A program made the position numbers and the translations under genes. A stretch of 64,000 nucleotides of DNA from Vibrio mediterranei (GTDB taxonomy: Bacteria; Pseudomonadota; Gammaproteobacteria; Enterobacterales; Vibrionaceae): contig NZ_FLLQ01000005.1 of NCBI RefSeq assembly GCF_900088415.1, forward strand, positions 372,001-436,000. The letters run 5' to 3'. Below are positions 1 through 9,209 of this stretch, piece after piece (within the stretch, counting starts at the first letter, position 1; each line of letters begins with the position of its first letter). The notes below the pieces were generated by a model, which worked only from the letters and a program-made list of their open reading frames with translations, did no database searches and was not told the DNA's origin.

Positions 1-215
1 CGATCCTCGATTGAGGCTTGACCAATCTTACTTGCACCACAAGCTTCTGCGCTCCCATAGCGTCTTACAACCAACCCTTCCTCTTCCAATGTCCGCAAAT
101 CCGTACGAATGGTCGCTCCTGATGTTTCAAAAATGTTTGCCAAATCATTTACCGAGGTCTTACCCTCGTGTTTCAGATAGTTCACCAACTTCTGACGTCT
201 ATTTTCAATGTTCAT
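1..215 (-). CDS. srlR: SrlR/GutR-like DeoR-family repressor of the sorbitol operon (partial, N-terminus only)
   Basis: Reading the minus strand from position 215 to the left edge gives an open frame of about 71 residues beginning MNIENRRQKLVNYLKHEG. It contains the DeoR-type winged helix-turn-helix (SVNDLANIFETSGATIRTDL) and resembles the N-terminus of E. coli SrlR. The sugar-phosphate-binding domain lies outside the window. It is the last gene of the srl operon, just downstream of gutM, which is the usual order in enterobacteria. Family knowledge says it represses the operon until sorbitol-phosphate is present. An in-frame ATG at 224 is an alternative start; neither has a strong ribosome binding site. 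Confidence 0.85.
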   Translation of the reverse strand, partial: MNIENRRQKLVNYLKHEGKTSVNDLANIFETSGATIRTDLRTLEEEGLVVRRYGSAEACGASKIGQASIED

Positions 216-315
216 ATGCACCATCACTAATTTTTTTTAAACTATACACAATTTCCCTTTCACTGTGAAAGGAAGAAACCTAAGTTTATATTTCTTGGTA
301 CATTCTGCGACCTAG

Positions 316-669
316 TTAACCTTCGTAGGCAACAGAGATGGCTTCTTGCGTCCCTTTCGCTAGTTCATTCATTACCGCAGCGGATAATGGGTAACTTAGC
401 CCAACAATTTTGTCCAAAGTCTTAGGTCTAGCAAAAACAGAGATTCCATTTAGGACTTTGGCATCCACTATGGTTTGTTGGTCATTCTCAGCAACCACAA
501 TGAGCGTTCTCGCCTTCCAACGACTTTTAGTTCTGCCGATCTTTACATGCCCTTTCTGTGACATAGATTGAACCATTCGATTGAAAGAGCGGATTTGAAA
601 AAATCCCAAAGCAATTTGACCAATCCAAGCCACAATGGCCACTAGAATTAATGTAGTTGTTGAGTCCAC
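316..669 (-). CDS. gutM: Glucitol operon activator GutM
   Basis: This 117-residue protein matches the length and pattern of E. coli GutM/SrlM: one N-terminal membrane segment (residues 5-25, LILVAIVAWIGQIALGFFQI), then FNRM and a short cytoplasmic part with the conserved IVDAKVLNGISVFARP. GutM is known as an activator of the glucitol operon, working with the repressor SrlR. The start is GTG at 669, with a GAGG ribosome binding site close upstream. It lies between srlD and srlR, the position expected from other glucitol operons. Confidence 0.9.
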   Translation of the reverse strand: MDSTTTLILVAIVAWIGQIALGFFQIRSFNRMVQSMSQKGHVKIGRTKSRWKARTLIVVAENDQQTIVDAKVLNGISVFARPKTLDKIVGLSYPLSAAVMNELAKGTQEAISVAYEG

Positions 670-694
670 AAAACACCTCTCTAACTGTTTAAAT

Positions 695-715
695 AAGGGC
701 AGATATTCTGCCCTT
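695..715 (-). terminator. Hairpin between srlD and gutM
   Basis: A perfect 9-bp inverted repeat, AAGGGCAGA and TCTGCCCTT with a 3-nt loop, sits between srlD and gutM. The T tract after it on the minus strand is weak. It may attenuate transcription or protect the upstream mRNA end so that gutM and srlR are made in smaller amounts (inference). Confidence 0.45.
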
Positions 716-769
716 GAAATCGCTACCTAACGTAGCATCAGGAGCACAAGACATCACCTAGTAGGGGAA

Positions 770-1549
770 CTAGAACATCACCTGTCCGCCAGTGATATTA
801 ATCGATTGTCCTGTACAGTACGCGGCTTGTTCACTCGCGTAAAACTTCAGTACGTTCAATACATCTTGATAGTCGCAGCCTGCTTTTAGCGGCACTTTAT
901 CAATATAAATTTGCTCAACTTCCTCTTCACTGACACCCAGTTTTTTCGCATATTGAGGCTTCAGTGATTGGAACATAGGGCTCTGTAGCAAGTTACCTAG
1001 CATTAATGAATGCACGGTAATTTTGTGCTCAGCCAAATCAAGAGCTAAAGATTGCGTCAAGCCAACGCCACCAAATTTAGCCGCCGAATAACCACTGTTG
1101 TGTTTCGACCCAACTTTGCCTGATTTAGAGTTAATTTGAATAATGCGTCCACCACGATTTTCACGAATCATTATTTTTGACGCTTCACGTGCACACAGGA
1201 AGTAACCTGTTAGGTTAACGCTTAATGAGCGTTGCCATGCATCCATAGGAAAGGTGTCAATTTTGGCGGCGGTAGCAGTGCCTGCACTGTAAACCATCAA
1301 ATCGATTCTACCAAACACCTCGTCCACACTTTTGGTCATATTGATAACCGACATCTCATCGGTCGCATCAGCGGCAATACCAAACGCCATGCCTTCGCCA
1401 TAAGTTTGATTAATCTTGTCAGCAATCTGCTGAGCATTATCACCGTTTAAGTCTGCTACGGCTACGCGGTAGCCATCTGCTGCCAAGCCTTCACATAAAA
1501 AGGCACCCAATGTTTGTCCGCCACCGACTACTAACGCTGTTTTACACAT
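770..1549 (-). CDS. srlD: Sorbitol-6-phosphate 2-dehydrogenase
   Basis: This 259-residue short-chain dehydrogenase oxidises D-sorbitol 6-phosphate, the product of the sorbitol PTS, to fructose 6-phosphate with NAD. The N-terminal nucleotide-binding motif GGGQTLGAF and the catalytic YSAAK motif are visible, and the block QINSKSGKVGSKHNSGYSAAK is the same as I recall it in E. coli SrlD, as is the C-terminal GQSINITGGQVMF. It follows srlB after an intergenic hairpin and is followed by gutM. Length is the usual one for SrlD. Confidence 0.96.
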   Translation of the reverse strand: MCKTALVVGGGQTLGAFLCEGLAADGYRVAVADLNGDNAQQIADKINQTYGEGMAFGIAADATDEMSVINMTKSVDEVFGRIDLMVYSAGTATAAKIDTFPMDAWQRSLSVNLTGYFLCAREASKIMIRENRGGRIIQINSKSGKVGSKHNSGYSAAKFGGVGLTQSLALDLAEHKITVHSLMLGNLLQSPMFQSLKPQYAKKLGVSEEEVEQIYIDKVPLKAGCDYQDVLNVLKFYASEQAAYCTGQSINITGGQVMF

Positions 1550-1584
1550 AAATACTCCGACATTCTTACAAATTTAATTCTTTA

Positions 1585-1640
1585 AAAAGGGCCTCTACAT
1601 TCCACTTTGGGAGAGTGTTTCAAAGCATCTGCAGAGGCCA
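1585..1640 (-). terminator. Branched hairpin between srlB and srlD
   Basis: Outer arms GGCCTCT (1590-1596) and AGAGGCC (1633-1639) enclose a smaller CTTTG/CAAAG stem. On the minus strand the structure is followed by a run of Ts. It may be a partial terminator that lowers expression of srlD relative to the PTS genes, or an mRNA-stabilising structure. Confidence 0.45.
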
Positions 1641-1667
1641 AAATACCGATTGGAATCTAGTTAAACC

Positions 1668-2024
1668 TTATGAGAAAGAGATGGTTTCTCCGATGTTGCA
1701 GTGAGGAACAGATCCGCTCACATGCAAACACCCTGGATATTCCGCTTCGTTCAAGCTATCGAACCGAATCGTGATGTGACCGAGTTCTGAAAGGTTCTTA
1801 TTCACCACCTCACCAACCGCAGTGATAGGGTATTCATTCAAACCTAGCCGTAACGTTCCGCCCACATTAATATTGCCTTTCAAGCTATCGTGAGAGTGAA
1901 TAAAGCAGTACTCAGCGGCATCTGCCGGTGCCATTTCACCGAATAGAATCATCATGTTGTCTGCCAACGCTTCTTCTGCGAGTTCACCGACATGCTTGAT
2001 GGTTGATTGGTATAATTTGGTCAT
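1668..2024 (-). CDS. srlB: Glucitol/sorbitol PTS enzyme IIA
   Basis: At 118 residues this is a typical single-domain EIIA-Gut. The segment APADAAEYCFIHSHDSLKG carries the histidine (around residue 43) that receives phosphate from HPr in this family. It passes the phosphate to the IIB domain of SrlE. The ATG at 2024 is preceded by an AAAGGA ribosome binding site at good distance. It lies about 30 bases after srlE in the srlA-E-B-D order known from E. coli. Confidence 0.95.
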   Translation of the reverse strand: MTKLYQSTIKHVGELAEEALADNMMILFGEMAPADAAEYCFIHSHDSLKGNINVGGTLRLGLNEYPITAVGEVVNKNLSELGHITIRFDSLNEAEYPGCLHVSGSVPHCNIGETISFS

Positions 2025-2055
2025 TTTTAGATTCCTTTGGGAGTTACTGTTTTAC

Positions 2056-3033
2056 TTATTGATAGATGAACATTGATACAAACCAAGCGACTAATACGGT
2101 TGGAGCACCAGTTAAGAATCGCGAGTAAAGTACTGATGGAACGCCAATTTCGACAGTTCGCGGTTTTGCTTCTGCTAAGCCAAGACCAACAGGGATAAAG
2201 TCACACGCCGCTTGTGCGTTAATCGCAAATAATGCTGGTAACGCTAAGTGCGGAGGGATATTGCCTGCACCGATTTGTACTCCGACAAGCACACCGATAA
2301 CCTGTGCGATTACTGCACCAGGGCCTAAGAACGGTGATAGCAGCGGGAAAGAACAGATCAGAGCTAGAGTAACGAGACCAAATGGACTTTGTGCTAATGG
2401 TGTCAGCGCTGACGCGATCAAATCACCGAAGCCTGAAGCCATGATTACGCCGATAAGCATGGATACAAACGCCATGAATGGCAGAATGGTTTTCAATACA
2501 GTATCAATCGTGTCACGGCCAGCTTGGAAAAACGTCGACATGACCGAGCCCATACCAATACCGATACGTGCCAACAGGCTATCGCTTTGTTCAGTCAGTT
2601 TTTTGTCCGTCGAAAAACGAGCTGACTCGTTTGCTGCTGGCTCCGGAGTTAGGGTCACTGTTGGCTGCGCATCAGAAAGCTGAATATTCTCCGGTTTCAC
2701 ACCAGAGACGTAGATATCTTCTTTGATGTATTGCGCTAGAGGACCACTTTGCCCTGTCGAGTGAATGTTTACTGTTGGAATACGTTTCTTCGGATATAAA
2801 CCACAACGTAACGTCCCACCACAGTCAATAATCGCGACAGCAACCTCTTCATCTGGTACTGAAGTTTTGAAACCATCTACTGCTTCATAACCCGTCAGTT
2901 CGGCAATACGGTCAACGATATCTGGTCGAGTACCACCAGTGATGTAGACAATTTTCTTGCCTGCTTCGATTGGCAAACATAGAGGACCACCCCAGCCGCC
3001 ATTACCTTTATTAATAATTAGTGAGTTTGACAT
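2056..3033 (-). CDS. srlE: Glucitol/sorbitol PTS enzyme IIB plus IIC1
   Basis: The 325-residue protein has an N-terminal IIB domain with a likely phosphocysteine in [10 protein letters not shown] (Cys77, with Cys71 nearby), followed by a linker and a membrane IIC part with several hydrophobic segments from residue 175 on (for example [19 protein letters not shown]). With SrlA it forms the membrane channel that imports and phosphorylates sorbitol. An AGAGGC ribosome binding site precedes the ATG, and the gap to srlA is 12 bases, so the two are co-transcribed. Confidence 0.95.
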   Translation of the reverse strand: MSNSLIINKGNGGWGGPLCLPIEAGKKIVYITGGTRPDIVDRIAELTGYEAVDGFKTSVPDEEVAVAIIDCGGTLRCGLYPKKRIPTVNIHSTGQSGPLAQYIKEDIYVSGVKPENIQLSDAQPTVTLTPEPAANESARFSTDKKLTEQSDSLLARIGIGMGSVMSTFFQAGRDTIDTVLKTILPFMAFVSMLIGVIMASGFGDLIASALTPLAQSPFGLVTLALICSFPLLSPFLGPGAVIAQVIGVLVGVQIGAGNIPPHLALPALFAINAQAACDFIPVGLGLAEAKPRTVEIGVPSVLYSRFLTGAPTVLVAWFVSMFIYQ

Positions 3034-3045
3034 GACACAGGCCTC

Positions 3046-3597
3046 TTATGATTGGAAGTGAACAGTACGTTCTAGTTGAACACCTTGCTGACGCTCTACC
3101 ATTGCAGTAGTAAAGTCAGTCACCCAACCTCTAAAGAAGTTAGTTACCATGCCGACTAGTAGATAGCTCACAGCTAGAGGACCTAGTGGTAGACCCAGCT
3201 GAGTAATACCGTTAGCGATACCAAGGTAAACAAACAATTCACCAGGGTTAATGTGAGGGAACAGGCCATTCATGGAGTGGCAACTGTACGAAGAAGCCGC
3301 GTAGTAAGAAGGTTTGTATCTCTCAGGAAGAAAACGACCCAAGCTCAACGTCATTGGGTTACAGAAAATGAAGGTACCGACAACAGGCAGAACCAGATAA
3401 CGCGATACAGGGTTGCCAGCACTACGCTGTGCCAGTTTTTCTACTTTGTCTTGTCCAACGAGACGTATCAATGCGTTCATGGCGACAAGTAATGAAATTA
3501 AGAGAGGAAGTATGCCTGTTACCATTCCGGTAAAGACCTCTCCGCCTTGTTGGAATAGCCCGATAAACCATTCCGCTGAGTGAATTATAAAGTCCAT
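3046..3597 (-). CDS. srlA: Glucitol/sorbitol PTS enzyme IIC2
   Basis: This is the first gene of the sorbitol operon and encodes a membrane IIC component of 183 residues starting [19 protein letters not shown]. The blocks [24 protein letters not shown] and [23 protein letters not shown] are hallmarks of the family. An in-frame start at 3684 would add 29 polar residues not found in the family. I chose 3597 because an AGAGGT ribosome binding site lies 6 bases ahead and the length then agrees with E. coli SrlA (187 residues). Confidence 0.95.
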   Translation of the reverse strand: MDFIIHSAEWFIGLFQQGGEVFTGMVTGILPLLISLLVAMNALIRLVGQDKVEKLAQRSAGNPVSRYLVLPVVGTFIFCNPMTLSLGRFLPERYKPSYYAASSYSCHSMNGLFPHINPGELFVYLGIANGITQLGLPLGPLAVSYLLVGMVTNFFRGWVTDFTTAMVERQQGVQLERTVHFQS

Positions 3598-4002
3598 GTT
3601 GACCTCTTTTGTTTCAAGGATAAGTGCTGATTGCCTTTTTACTTTTTCATTATTATTTTCATTTTGAAAGTTAATATTTTTCATTTATTGATTCAAATCA
3701 CAAAATAAATGAAAGCAAAAATAAAAACAATGAAAGAAACAAAAGAGATGGAATTGAGTGCGAGAGAGAATATACCTTTAAAAATCAGATATATACAAAC
3801 ATCCCCATTGAATCAGATTTCAATAACAGCCAATCGTTCTGCATTCCTTTCCATGAAATGAAAATCTTAACTTTCAACTAGACACCAAAATTGAGAGAGA
3901 TCCCAATAATGAAAATAATGAAAATTACAACTTGCTCTTTACCAGAGGTGTGAAACACTAGGCAGCAATATCTATATCGTTCAGCTCGTAGGACACATCG
4001 CC
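3598..4002. promoter_or_regulatory. Divergent srlA/gutQ control region
   Basis: About 400 bases separate the divergent starts of srlA and gutQ. The region is AT rich and holds many TTTCATT/AATGAAA elements, for example around 3655-3690, 3705-3735 and 3905-3930. DeoR-family repressors often bind such repeated TTTC/GAAA units, so these are candidate SrlR operators (inference). No gene was found inside. Confidence 0.45.
3687..3702 (-). promoter_or_regulatory. Putative CRP site upstream of srlA
   Basis: On the minus strand the sequence reads TGTGATTTGAATCAAT, a full TGTGA half-site, six spacer bases and TCA of the second half-site. Catabolite control by CRP is known for glucitol operons. It lies about 90 bases before the srlA start. 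Confidence 0.4.
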
Positions 4003-4974
4003 ATGCAAGTCGTCAAGACAGAAGTCATCGAATACGCCACACAAGTCATTAATGCCGAGATAGCAGAAGCTCAGAAGCTATTGGGACGATTGGAGGACAA
4101 TTTTGCGCAAGCGGTGTCGCACATCGTTAACTGTCAAAGCAAGATAATTGTGTCTGGAATAGGCAAGTCTGGGCACATTGGCAAGAAGATGGCCGCAACA
4201 CTGGCTTCAACGGGTTCACCTGCCTTTTTCGTTCATCCGGCGGAAGCACTTCACGGAGACCTAGGGATGATCACTAAAGGAGACTTAGTGATCTTGATTT
4301 CAAACTCAGGCGAATCTGCCGAATTTAAGACTATGCTACCGATATTAAAAGAGCGCGGGATTTCTATCATCGGTATGACTGGCAACACGTCATCTCATTT
4401 GGCGCAGAACAGTGATTGTGTGGTCAACATCGCCATAGACAGCGAAGCATGTCCACTCGGACTCGCTCCAACATCCAGCGCAGTCAACACATTAATCATG
4501 GGTGATGCTTTAGCGATTACTGCAATGAAAATTCGCAAATTCGACAGTATTGATTTTGCACAGTCTCACCCTGCTGGTGCTCTCGGAGCGAAACTACTTA
4601 CGACAGTCGGCAACGTAATCTCCGAGTTTGAACATAATGCCATTTGCCAACCAGAACAAAGCTTAGCAGAAGCGATCAGCGTACTATGTGAGAGTGGTAA
4701 AGGGCTTATCGCCATTTGTCGTCAAACGATGCTTGTAGGTGTCTTCACGGACGGAGATTTAAGGCGAGCGCTCGCCAATGGCGCCGTTCTAGAAGACAAA
4801 ATTGAACAGCATATGACCACCAATGGCAAACAAACAAGTGCGCGAGTAAAAGCGTACGATGCGTTGAACTTAATGCTTGATAATGCCATTTCAGCACTAC
4901 CTGTTGTCAATGAACGCGATGAGTGTGTTGGCGTAATTAGCATCTCGGATATTCACCGTCGAGGTATCAAGTAG
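4003..4974 (+). CDS. gutQ: Arabinose-5-phosphate isomerase, GutQ/KdsD family
   Basis: The 323-residue protein has an N-terminal SIS sugar-phosphate isomerase domain (residues 35-170, with GIGKSGHIGKKMAATLASTG and HGDLGMI) and two C-terminal CBS motifs (about 205-320). The family interconverts ribulose 5-phosphate and arabinose 5-phosphate. E. coli has gutQ as the last gene of the srl operon; here it is divergent from srlA, with a shared control region. A housekeeping paralogue for LPS synthesis would be expected elsewhere in the genome, so this copy is probably tied to sorbitol metabolism. Confidence 0.9.
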   Translation: MQVVKTEVIEYATQVINAEIAEAQKLLGRLEDNFAQAVSHIVNCQSKIIVSGIGKSGHIGKKMAATLASTGSPAFFVHPAEALHGDLGMITKGDLVILISNSGESAEFKTMLPILKERGISIIGMTGNTSSHLAQNSDCVVNIAIDSEACPLGLAPTSSAVNTLIMGDALAITAMKIRKFDSIDFAQSHPAGALGAKLLTTVGNVISEFEHNAICQPEQSLAEAISVLCESGKGLIAICRQTMLVGVFTDGDLRRALANGAVLEDKIEQHMTTNGKQTSARVKAYDALNLMLDNAISALPVVNERDECVGVISISDIHRRGIK

Positions 4975-4993
4975 AAGAGTTCGGGAAAACACT

Positions 4994-5887
4994 ATGAGTA
5001 GCAGCTCAGGCTTACCTTCTATCAAAGCGCTCAAAACCTTCGTTGCAGTGGCGCACAACCTCAGTTTTTCAAAGGCTGCACAGGAGCTGTGTGTGACTCA
5101 AGGAGCCGTCAGTAAACAAGTCGCGGCACTAGAGCAGCAACTTGGTCAAGCACTGTTTGAGCGACACATTGATGGGATTCGACTTACATCTATTGGTGAG
5201 CAATATTTGCCTAGTATTATCGAAGCCTTGGAAAGTGTTCAATCCGCAACGGCAAGGCTCAAACAGTCTGAAAACAACGAGGCGGTATTAAACCTTGATG
5301 TCACGCCATCTTTTGCCAGCTTATGGTTGATCAACGCGTTGCAAGACTTTCGGTCGCAAAACTCCAGTATACGAATCAACCTAAAAACAGGTGATGGTCC
5401 CATTAAAGGCTTGAACGCGCGAAGTGACGTCATAATCCGCTGTTTACCAATCGCTACCCATTACGAAAATGCCACTCTGCTACACAAAGAGACGCTGCGC
5501 TTAGTCGGCTCAACAGATCTTATCGAGCGTCATCCTATTTGTAGCCACCAAGATTTGGAAGTTCACCAATTTATCCCCCATATTACTCGACCACAACTAT
5601 GGGAGAAGTTTCGAAATCAATTTTGCCCTGATACACCGATGAATTTTTATGGCGTCGGATTCGAGCATTTCTTTATGTCTTTGGAGGCTGTAAAGGCAAA
5701 CTGTGGGCTCGCTCTGCTTCCTGATTTTATGGTCGACCCTTTAATTGGAGCAAAACAGTTAAGTAACCCTCTCGCTCTTAGTTTAGTGAGTCAGTACGGT
5801 TACTATGCCATCACCCCAAATCATCGTCGCGACAACAAGCTGGTCTATCTGTTCAACCAATGGCTAGAAGATCAGTTTCGTGGCTAG
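4994..5887 (+). CDS. LysR-family transcriptional regulator (GcvA/TrpI-like)
   Basis: A 297-residue LysR regulator. The N-terminal helix-turn-helix spans residues 8-65 (KALKTFVAVAHNLSFSKAAQ, then LCVTQGAVSKQVAALEQQLG), and the rest is a periplasmic-binding-like effector domain of the GcvA/AmpR type. It starts 20 bases after gutQ, so it may be co-transcribed with it. It is also convergent with the TAXI/BKACE/aminotransferase operon, separated from it by a two-way terminator. Which set it controls cannot be decided from sequence. Confidence 0.85.
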   Translation: MSSSSGLPSIKALKTFVAVAHNLSFSKAAQELCVTQGAVSKQVAALEQQLGQALFERHIDGIRLTSIGEQYLPSIIEALESVQSATARLKQSENNEAVLNLDVTPSFASLWLINALQDFRSQNSSIRINLKTGDGPIKGLNARSDVIIRCLPIATHYENATLLHKETLRLVGSTDLIERHPICSHQDLEVHQFIPHITRPQLWEKFRNQFCPDTPMNFYGVGFEHFFMSLEAVKANCGLALLPDFMVDPLIGAKQLSNPLALSLVSQYGYYAITPNHRRDNKLVYLFNQWLEDQFRG

Positions 5888-5912
5888 TCACAGTGATCCC
5901 ACGACCATTAAT

Positions 5913-5943
5913 AAAAAAGCCCAGCATTACATCGCTGGGCTTT
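5913..5943. terminator. Bidirectional terminator between LysR gene and TAXI gene
   Basis: Inverted repeat AAAGCCCAGC (5916-5925) and GCTGGGCTTT (5934-5943), with A and T runs outside the stem. It can end transcription of both converging units. Confidence 0.88.
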
Positions 5944-5969
5944 GAAGAGCGTTGCATTAAAAGAGTTTG

Positions 5970-6944
5970 TTAGTCCATCAAACCCGCTTCTTTGTAGTAC
6001 TTCACGGCACCTGGATGCAATGGTGCTGACAAACCATCTTTGATCATTTCTTCTTTCTTCAGGTTAGCGAAAGCAGGGTGAAGACGTTTGAAATCATCAA
6101 AGTTTTCAAATACAGACTTAACGATGGCATAAACCACATCATCAGGCACAGCAGTAGACGTAACGAATGTTGCACCCACACCAAACGTCATCACATCGTC
6201 TGGATTACCGTTATACATACCACCCGGAACAGTCGCTTTACGGTAGAAGCTATTGTCTTCAACCAACTTATCTACCACTGGTCCAGTTACCGATACAATG
6301 CGGCTATCACAAGACGTTGTCGCTTCCTTAATCGCACCACTTGGGTGGCCTACGGTGTAGATCATTGCGTCGATTTTGTTGTCACACAATGCTTTAGACT
6401 GCTCAGATGCTTTTAGCTCTGAAGTCAGTTTGAATACATCTTTGTCCCAACCGTAACCTTGCATCAAGACTTCCATAGTCCCGCGCTGACCGGAACCAGG
6501 GTTACCTATATTGACTCGCTTACCTTTAAGATCTTCGAAGCTTTCAACACCAGAATCCGCACGCGCCACCACAGTGAATGGTTCAGCGTGAACAGAGAAT
6601 ACCGCTCTAAGATCTTTATATGGACCAGCTTCCGCAAACTTACTGGTGCCATTGTATGCATGATATTGCCAGTCTGACTGGGCTATACCTAAATCCAATT
6701 CGCCAGCTCGAATGGTATTGATGTTGTATATCGAACCGCCGGTACTTTCTACCGAACAACGCACACCGAATTCAGCTCGGTTTTTATTTACAAGACGACA
6801 AATAGCACCACCTGTTGGATAGTAAACCCCTGTTACGCCACCGGTTCCGATAGTTACAAATCGGTCTTCTGCCTGTGCGAGAGTTGCTCCTCCCATGGCA
6901 ATACATGCAGCAGACACGGTCAACATGGTTTTTAATTTGGTCAT
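5970..6944 (-). CDS. TAXI-family TRAP transporter solute-binding receptor
   Basis: The 324-residue protein starts with a cleavable signal peptide ending near AQAED (residues 1-25). The mature part begins [24 protein letters not shown], the classic start of TAXI receptors (immunogenic protein/TRAP receptor family). Such receptors bind small carboxylates or amino acids in the periplasm and feed a fused TRAP membrane subunit. No TRAP membrane gene lies in this window, so the receptor either works with a distant transporter or has a sensing role. It is the last gene of an operon with BKACE and an aminotransferase, 48 bases after BKACE. Confidence 0.88.
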   Translation of the reverse strand: MTKLKTMLTVSAACIAMGGATLAQAEDRFVTIGTGGVTGVYYPTGGAICRLVNKNRAEFGVRCSVESTGGSIYNINTIRAGELDLGIAQSDWQYHAYNGTSKFAEAGPYKDLRAVFSVHAEPFTVVARADSGVESFEDLKGKRVNIGNPGSGQRGTMEVLMQGYGWDKDVFKLTSELKASEQSKALCDNKIDAMIYTVGHPSGAIKEATTSCDSRIVSVTGPVVDKLVEDNSFYRKATVPGGMYNGNPDDVMTFGVGATFVTSTAVPDDVVYAIVKSVFENFDDFKRLHPAFANLKKEEMIKDGLSAPLHPGAVKYYKEAGLMD

Positions 6945-6992
6945 AGTTATTCCTTTCCTGTCGTAGGGTTCAGAAACCAGTAAACTCCTTAA

Positions 6993-7835
6993 TTACTGGC
7001 GAATGGCAAGACTGTTTCTAAATTCAGTAGCGCTCAGTAACTCTATATTAAGCGCCGCTGACGTCTTACAAAGCTGGTTCACTAAAGATGCATTGTTTGT
7101 AGCAATAGCACCTTGATTGTCATAATGATTATTTTCAAACCCAACTCTAACGTCAGCCCCCATAAGCATAGCAGCCGTTAAACAATTGTGTTCAAATTGA
7201 CCAAACGCACAGACCGCCCAACGGTGACACAGTTCAAATAATCGACAACTAAGAAATGGCACAAGATCTTGAGGTGTTGCTACTTGTCCTTGCTTATAGC
7301 GTCCGAGAACAAGTAATAGGTGATGGTCGTGATCAGGCAAGACCTTTTGATCAATCAGTCGAAAATAACGATCAAGATCGTCAGCACTGTAAAGAATGTA
7401 TTGAGCAATAATGCCTTGCTGTGCAACCCAATGAAAAAACTCGGCCGACTCGCTCAAGTGTTCATCATTTGGAATCAACTCACTTAACGCAAATGACGCC
7501 GCTTCTGGTTTGACGGCTTTGATCAATTGCTTTTGTTGCTCAGGTTGATATTGGCCCACCGCTTCTGTTGTTAATTGCACCATAATGCTGTCTCCAACAG
7601 CATCTTTTAGTTCGTTATACAGCGGGAGGTTGTCTGCAACGTCTAACGAGTGCAGCCCTTTTTCATTGCGAGCATGCAGATGTACCATTGCGGCACCTGC
7701 ACTTCGGCAAGCAATAACATCTTGGATAATCTCTCCACGAGTGACGGGCAGTGCAGGATGATCTTTCTGCGTTTTTCTTGCGCCATTAGGCGCAACGATA
7801 ATAGCCGACTGCGATGGCATTGTTAGGTTACTCAT
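6993..7835 (-). CDS. Beta-keto-acid cleavage enzyme family protein (BKACE, DUF849)
   Basis: A BKACE-type protein of about 280 residues. The family condenses a 3-keto acid with acetyl-CoA and splits it into acetoacetate and a new acyl-CoA, using a zinc held by a HxH motif; here AGAAMVHLHARN is visible near residue 50. The start used is the ATG at 7835, which overlaps the TGA of the upstream aminotransferase by 4 bases (ATGA), a sign of coupled translation; a GTG at 7847 would be the longer choice. Sitting behind an aminotransferase, it may act on a keto acid produced by it (inference). The exact substrate is not predictable here. Confidence 0.82.
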   Translation of the reverse strand: MSNLTMPSQSAIIVAPNGARKTQKDHPALPVTRGEIIQDVIACRSAGAAMVHLHARNEKGLHSLDVADNLPLYNELKDAVGDSIMVQLTTEAVGQYQPEQQKQLIKAVKPEAASFALSELIPNDEHLSESAEFFHWVAQQGIIAQYILYSADDLDRYFRLIDQKVLPDHDHHLLLVLGRYKQGQVATPQDLVPFLSCRLFELCHRWAVCAFGQFEHNCLTAAMLMGADVRVGFENNHYDNQGAIATNNASLVNQLCKTSAALNIELLSATEFRNSLAIRQ

Positions 7836-9169
7836 AAGCGGGCCCACTTTTCTTCTGCTAAAAGTAGCGTTTTTTTCAGCTTGGTCACCAGTTCATCCAT
7901 TTCGATCTCACTAATAATAAACGGAGGCGCAAGTAAAATATGGTGACCGTGTGTACCGTCGATCGTCCCAGCCATTGGGTAACACATTAAACCATTCTCC
8001 ATCGCCAACGATTTAATCCATTTGTGCGCTTGAGTTTGGATAGCAAGCGGGGATTTTGAATGTTTGTCAGAAACCAATTCAATGCCGATAAACAATCCTC
8101 TACCTCGAATATCACCAATCATATCGAGATTCCCCAACGCTTCGAAAAGCTTTTGCTTAAGCATTTCCCCTTTAGAAACCACCTGAGCTAGTAAGTCATC
8201 TTCTATGATGATTTCCACAGTCGCGAGTGCCGCCGCACACGCCATTGGGTGTCCCATAAAGGTATGACCATGCTGAAAAAACCCGGAACCATTGGCTATT
8301 TCCTGATAGATTTTTTCGTGAACAAGTACAGCGCCAATGGGCTGATATCCAGCTCCCAGACCTTTCGCCATGGTCACAATATCGGGTACTACTTCGTCTT
8401 GCTCAAATGCGAAGAAAGACCCCGTTCGGCCGACTCCACACATCACTTCATCTAAAATCAGCAATACATCATATTGGTCACAAATCTCTCTTATACGCTG
8501 CAGATAGCCCTGAGTCGCAGGTACTGCCCCCGCAGTTGCCCCTACGACGGGTTCGGCGATAAATGCCATCACATTTTCCGCCCCAAGTTCGAGTATCTTC
8601 GCTTCAAGTTCATTGGCAATACGCTGACTGTATTGGTCTTCAGTTTCTGACGCCAATTGGTCACGATAGGCATAACAAGGCGCAATATGGTGAGCAGAGG
8701 AAAGCAGAGGACGAAACGGTTCTCGTCGCCACTCATTGCCTCCAACAGAGAGCGCCCCTAATGTATTGCCATGGTAACTTTGTCGCCTTGCGATAAATTG
8801 AGTTTTGGACACCATACCGCGCTCTACGTAATACTGGCGTGCCATTTTAAGCGCTGACTCCACCGCTTCTGAACCACCACTAACAAAGTACACATGCTGC
8901 AAAGATTCTGGGGCTAACGACACGATTCGCTGCGCTAATTTCTCACTGCTTTCACTGGTAAAGAACCCTGTATGAGCATATGGAATAGTCTCTAATTGAG
9001 CTTGAATCGCCGCCTTTACTCGCTGATGGTTGTGACCAAGGTTGGAGACCGCCGCCCCTCCGCATCCATCTAAATAATATCGACCTTCTGAATCAATCAA
9101 ATACACGCCTTCGCCAAAGCTCACTTTTGGCAAAGTATCTGAACAATGTCGGTGAAATACACTACCCAC
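7832..9169 (-). CDS. Class III PLP-dependent aminotransferase
   Basis: A 445-residue omega-type aminotransferase. Conserved parts are GGAAVSNLGHNH near the N-terminus, the PLP phosphate loop SGGSEAVESALKMAR, the ILDEVMCGVGRTG block with the PLP-binding Asp, and AKGLGAGYQPIGAV with the lysine that binds PLP. The family moves amino groups from omega- or beta-amino acids to pyruvate or 2-oxoglutarate. The start is a GTG at 9169, with only a weak ribosome binding site further upstream, so the exact start is uncertain. It leads the operon aminotransferase-BKACE-TAXI. Confidence 0.88.
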   Translation of the reverse strand: MGSVFHRHCSDTLPKVSFGEGVYLIDSEGRYYLDGCGGAAVSNLGHNHQRVKAAIQAQLETIPYAHTGFFTSESSEKLAQRIVSLAPESLQHVYFVSGGSEAVESALKMARQYYVERGMVSKTQFIARRQSYHGNTLGALSVGGNEWRREPFRPLLSSAHHIAPCYAYRDQLASETEDQYSQRIANELEAKILELGAENVMAFIAEPVVGATAGAVPATQGYLQRIREICDQYDVLLILDEVMCGVGRTGSFFAFEQDEVVPDIVTMAKGLGAGYQPIGAVLVHEKIYQEIANGSGFFQHGHTFMGHPMACAAALATVEIIIEDDLLAQVVSKGEMLKQKLFEALGNLDMIGDIRGRGLFIGIELVSDKHSKSPLAIQTQAHKWIKSLAMENGLMCYPMAGTIDGTHGHHILLAPPFIISEIEMDELVTKLKKTLLLAEEKWARL

Positions 9170-9183
9170 GCAGCCGCCCTCAG

Positions 9184-9209
9184 TTAACCACTTATCCTTT
9201 ATTGGTTAA
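9184..9209. promoter_or_regulatory. Inverted repeat ahead of the aminotransferase operon
   Basis: TTAACCA and TGGTTAA are separated by 12 bases, immediately upstream of the aminotransferase start. The position suits an operator for the local LysR regulator or another factor, but a chance repeat is possible. Confidence 0.3.

Noticed and set aside
11..268. Open frame on the plus strand at the left edge.
   Set aside because: It is antisense to the well-supported SrlR-like DNA-binding domain.
3598..3684. N-terminal extension of srlA by 29 residues.
   Set aside because: The extra part is polar and has no family match, while the inner ATG at 3597 has a good ribosome binding site.
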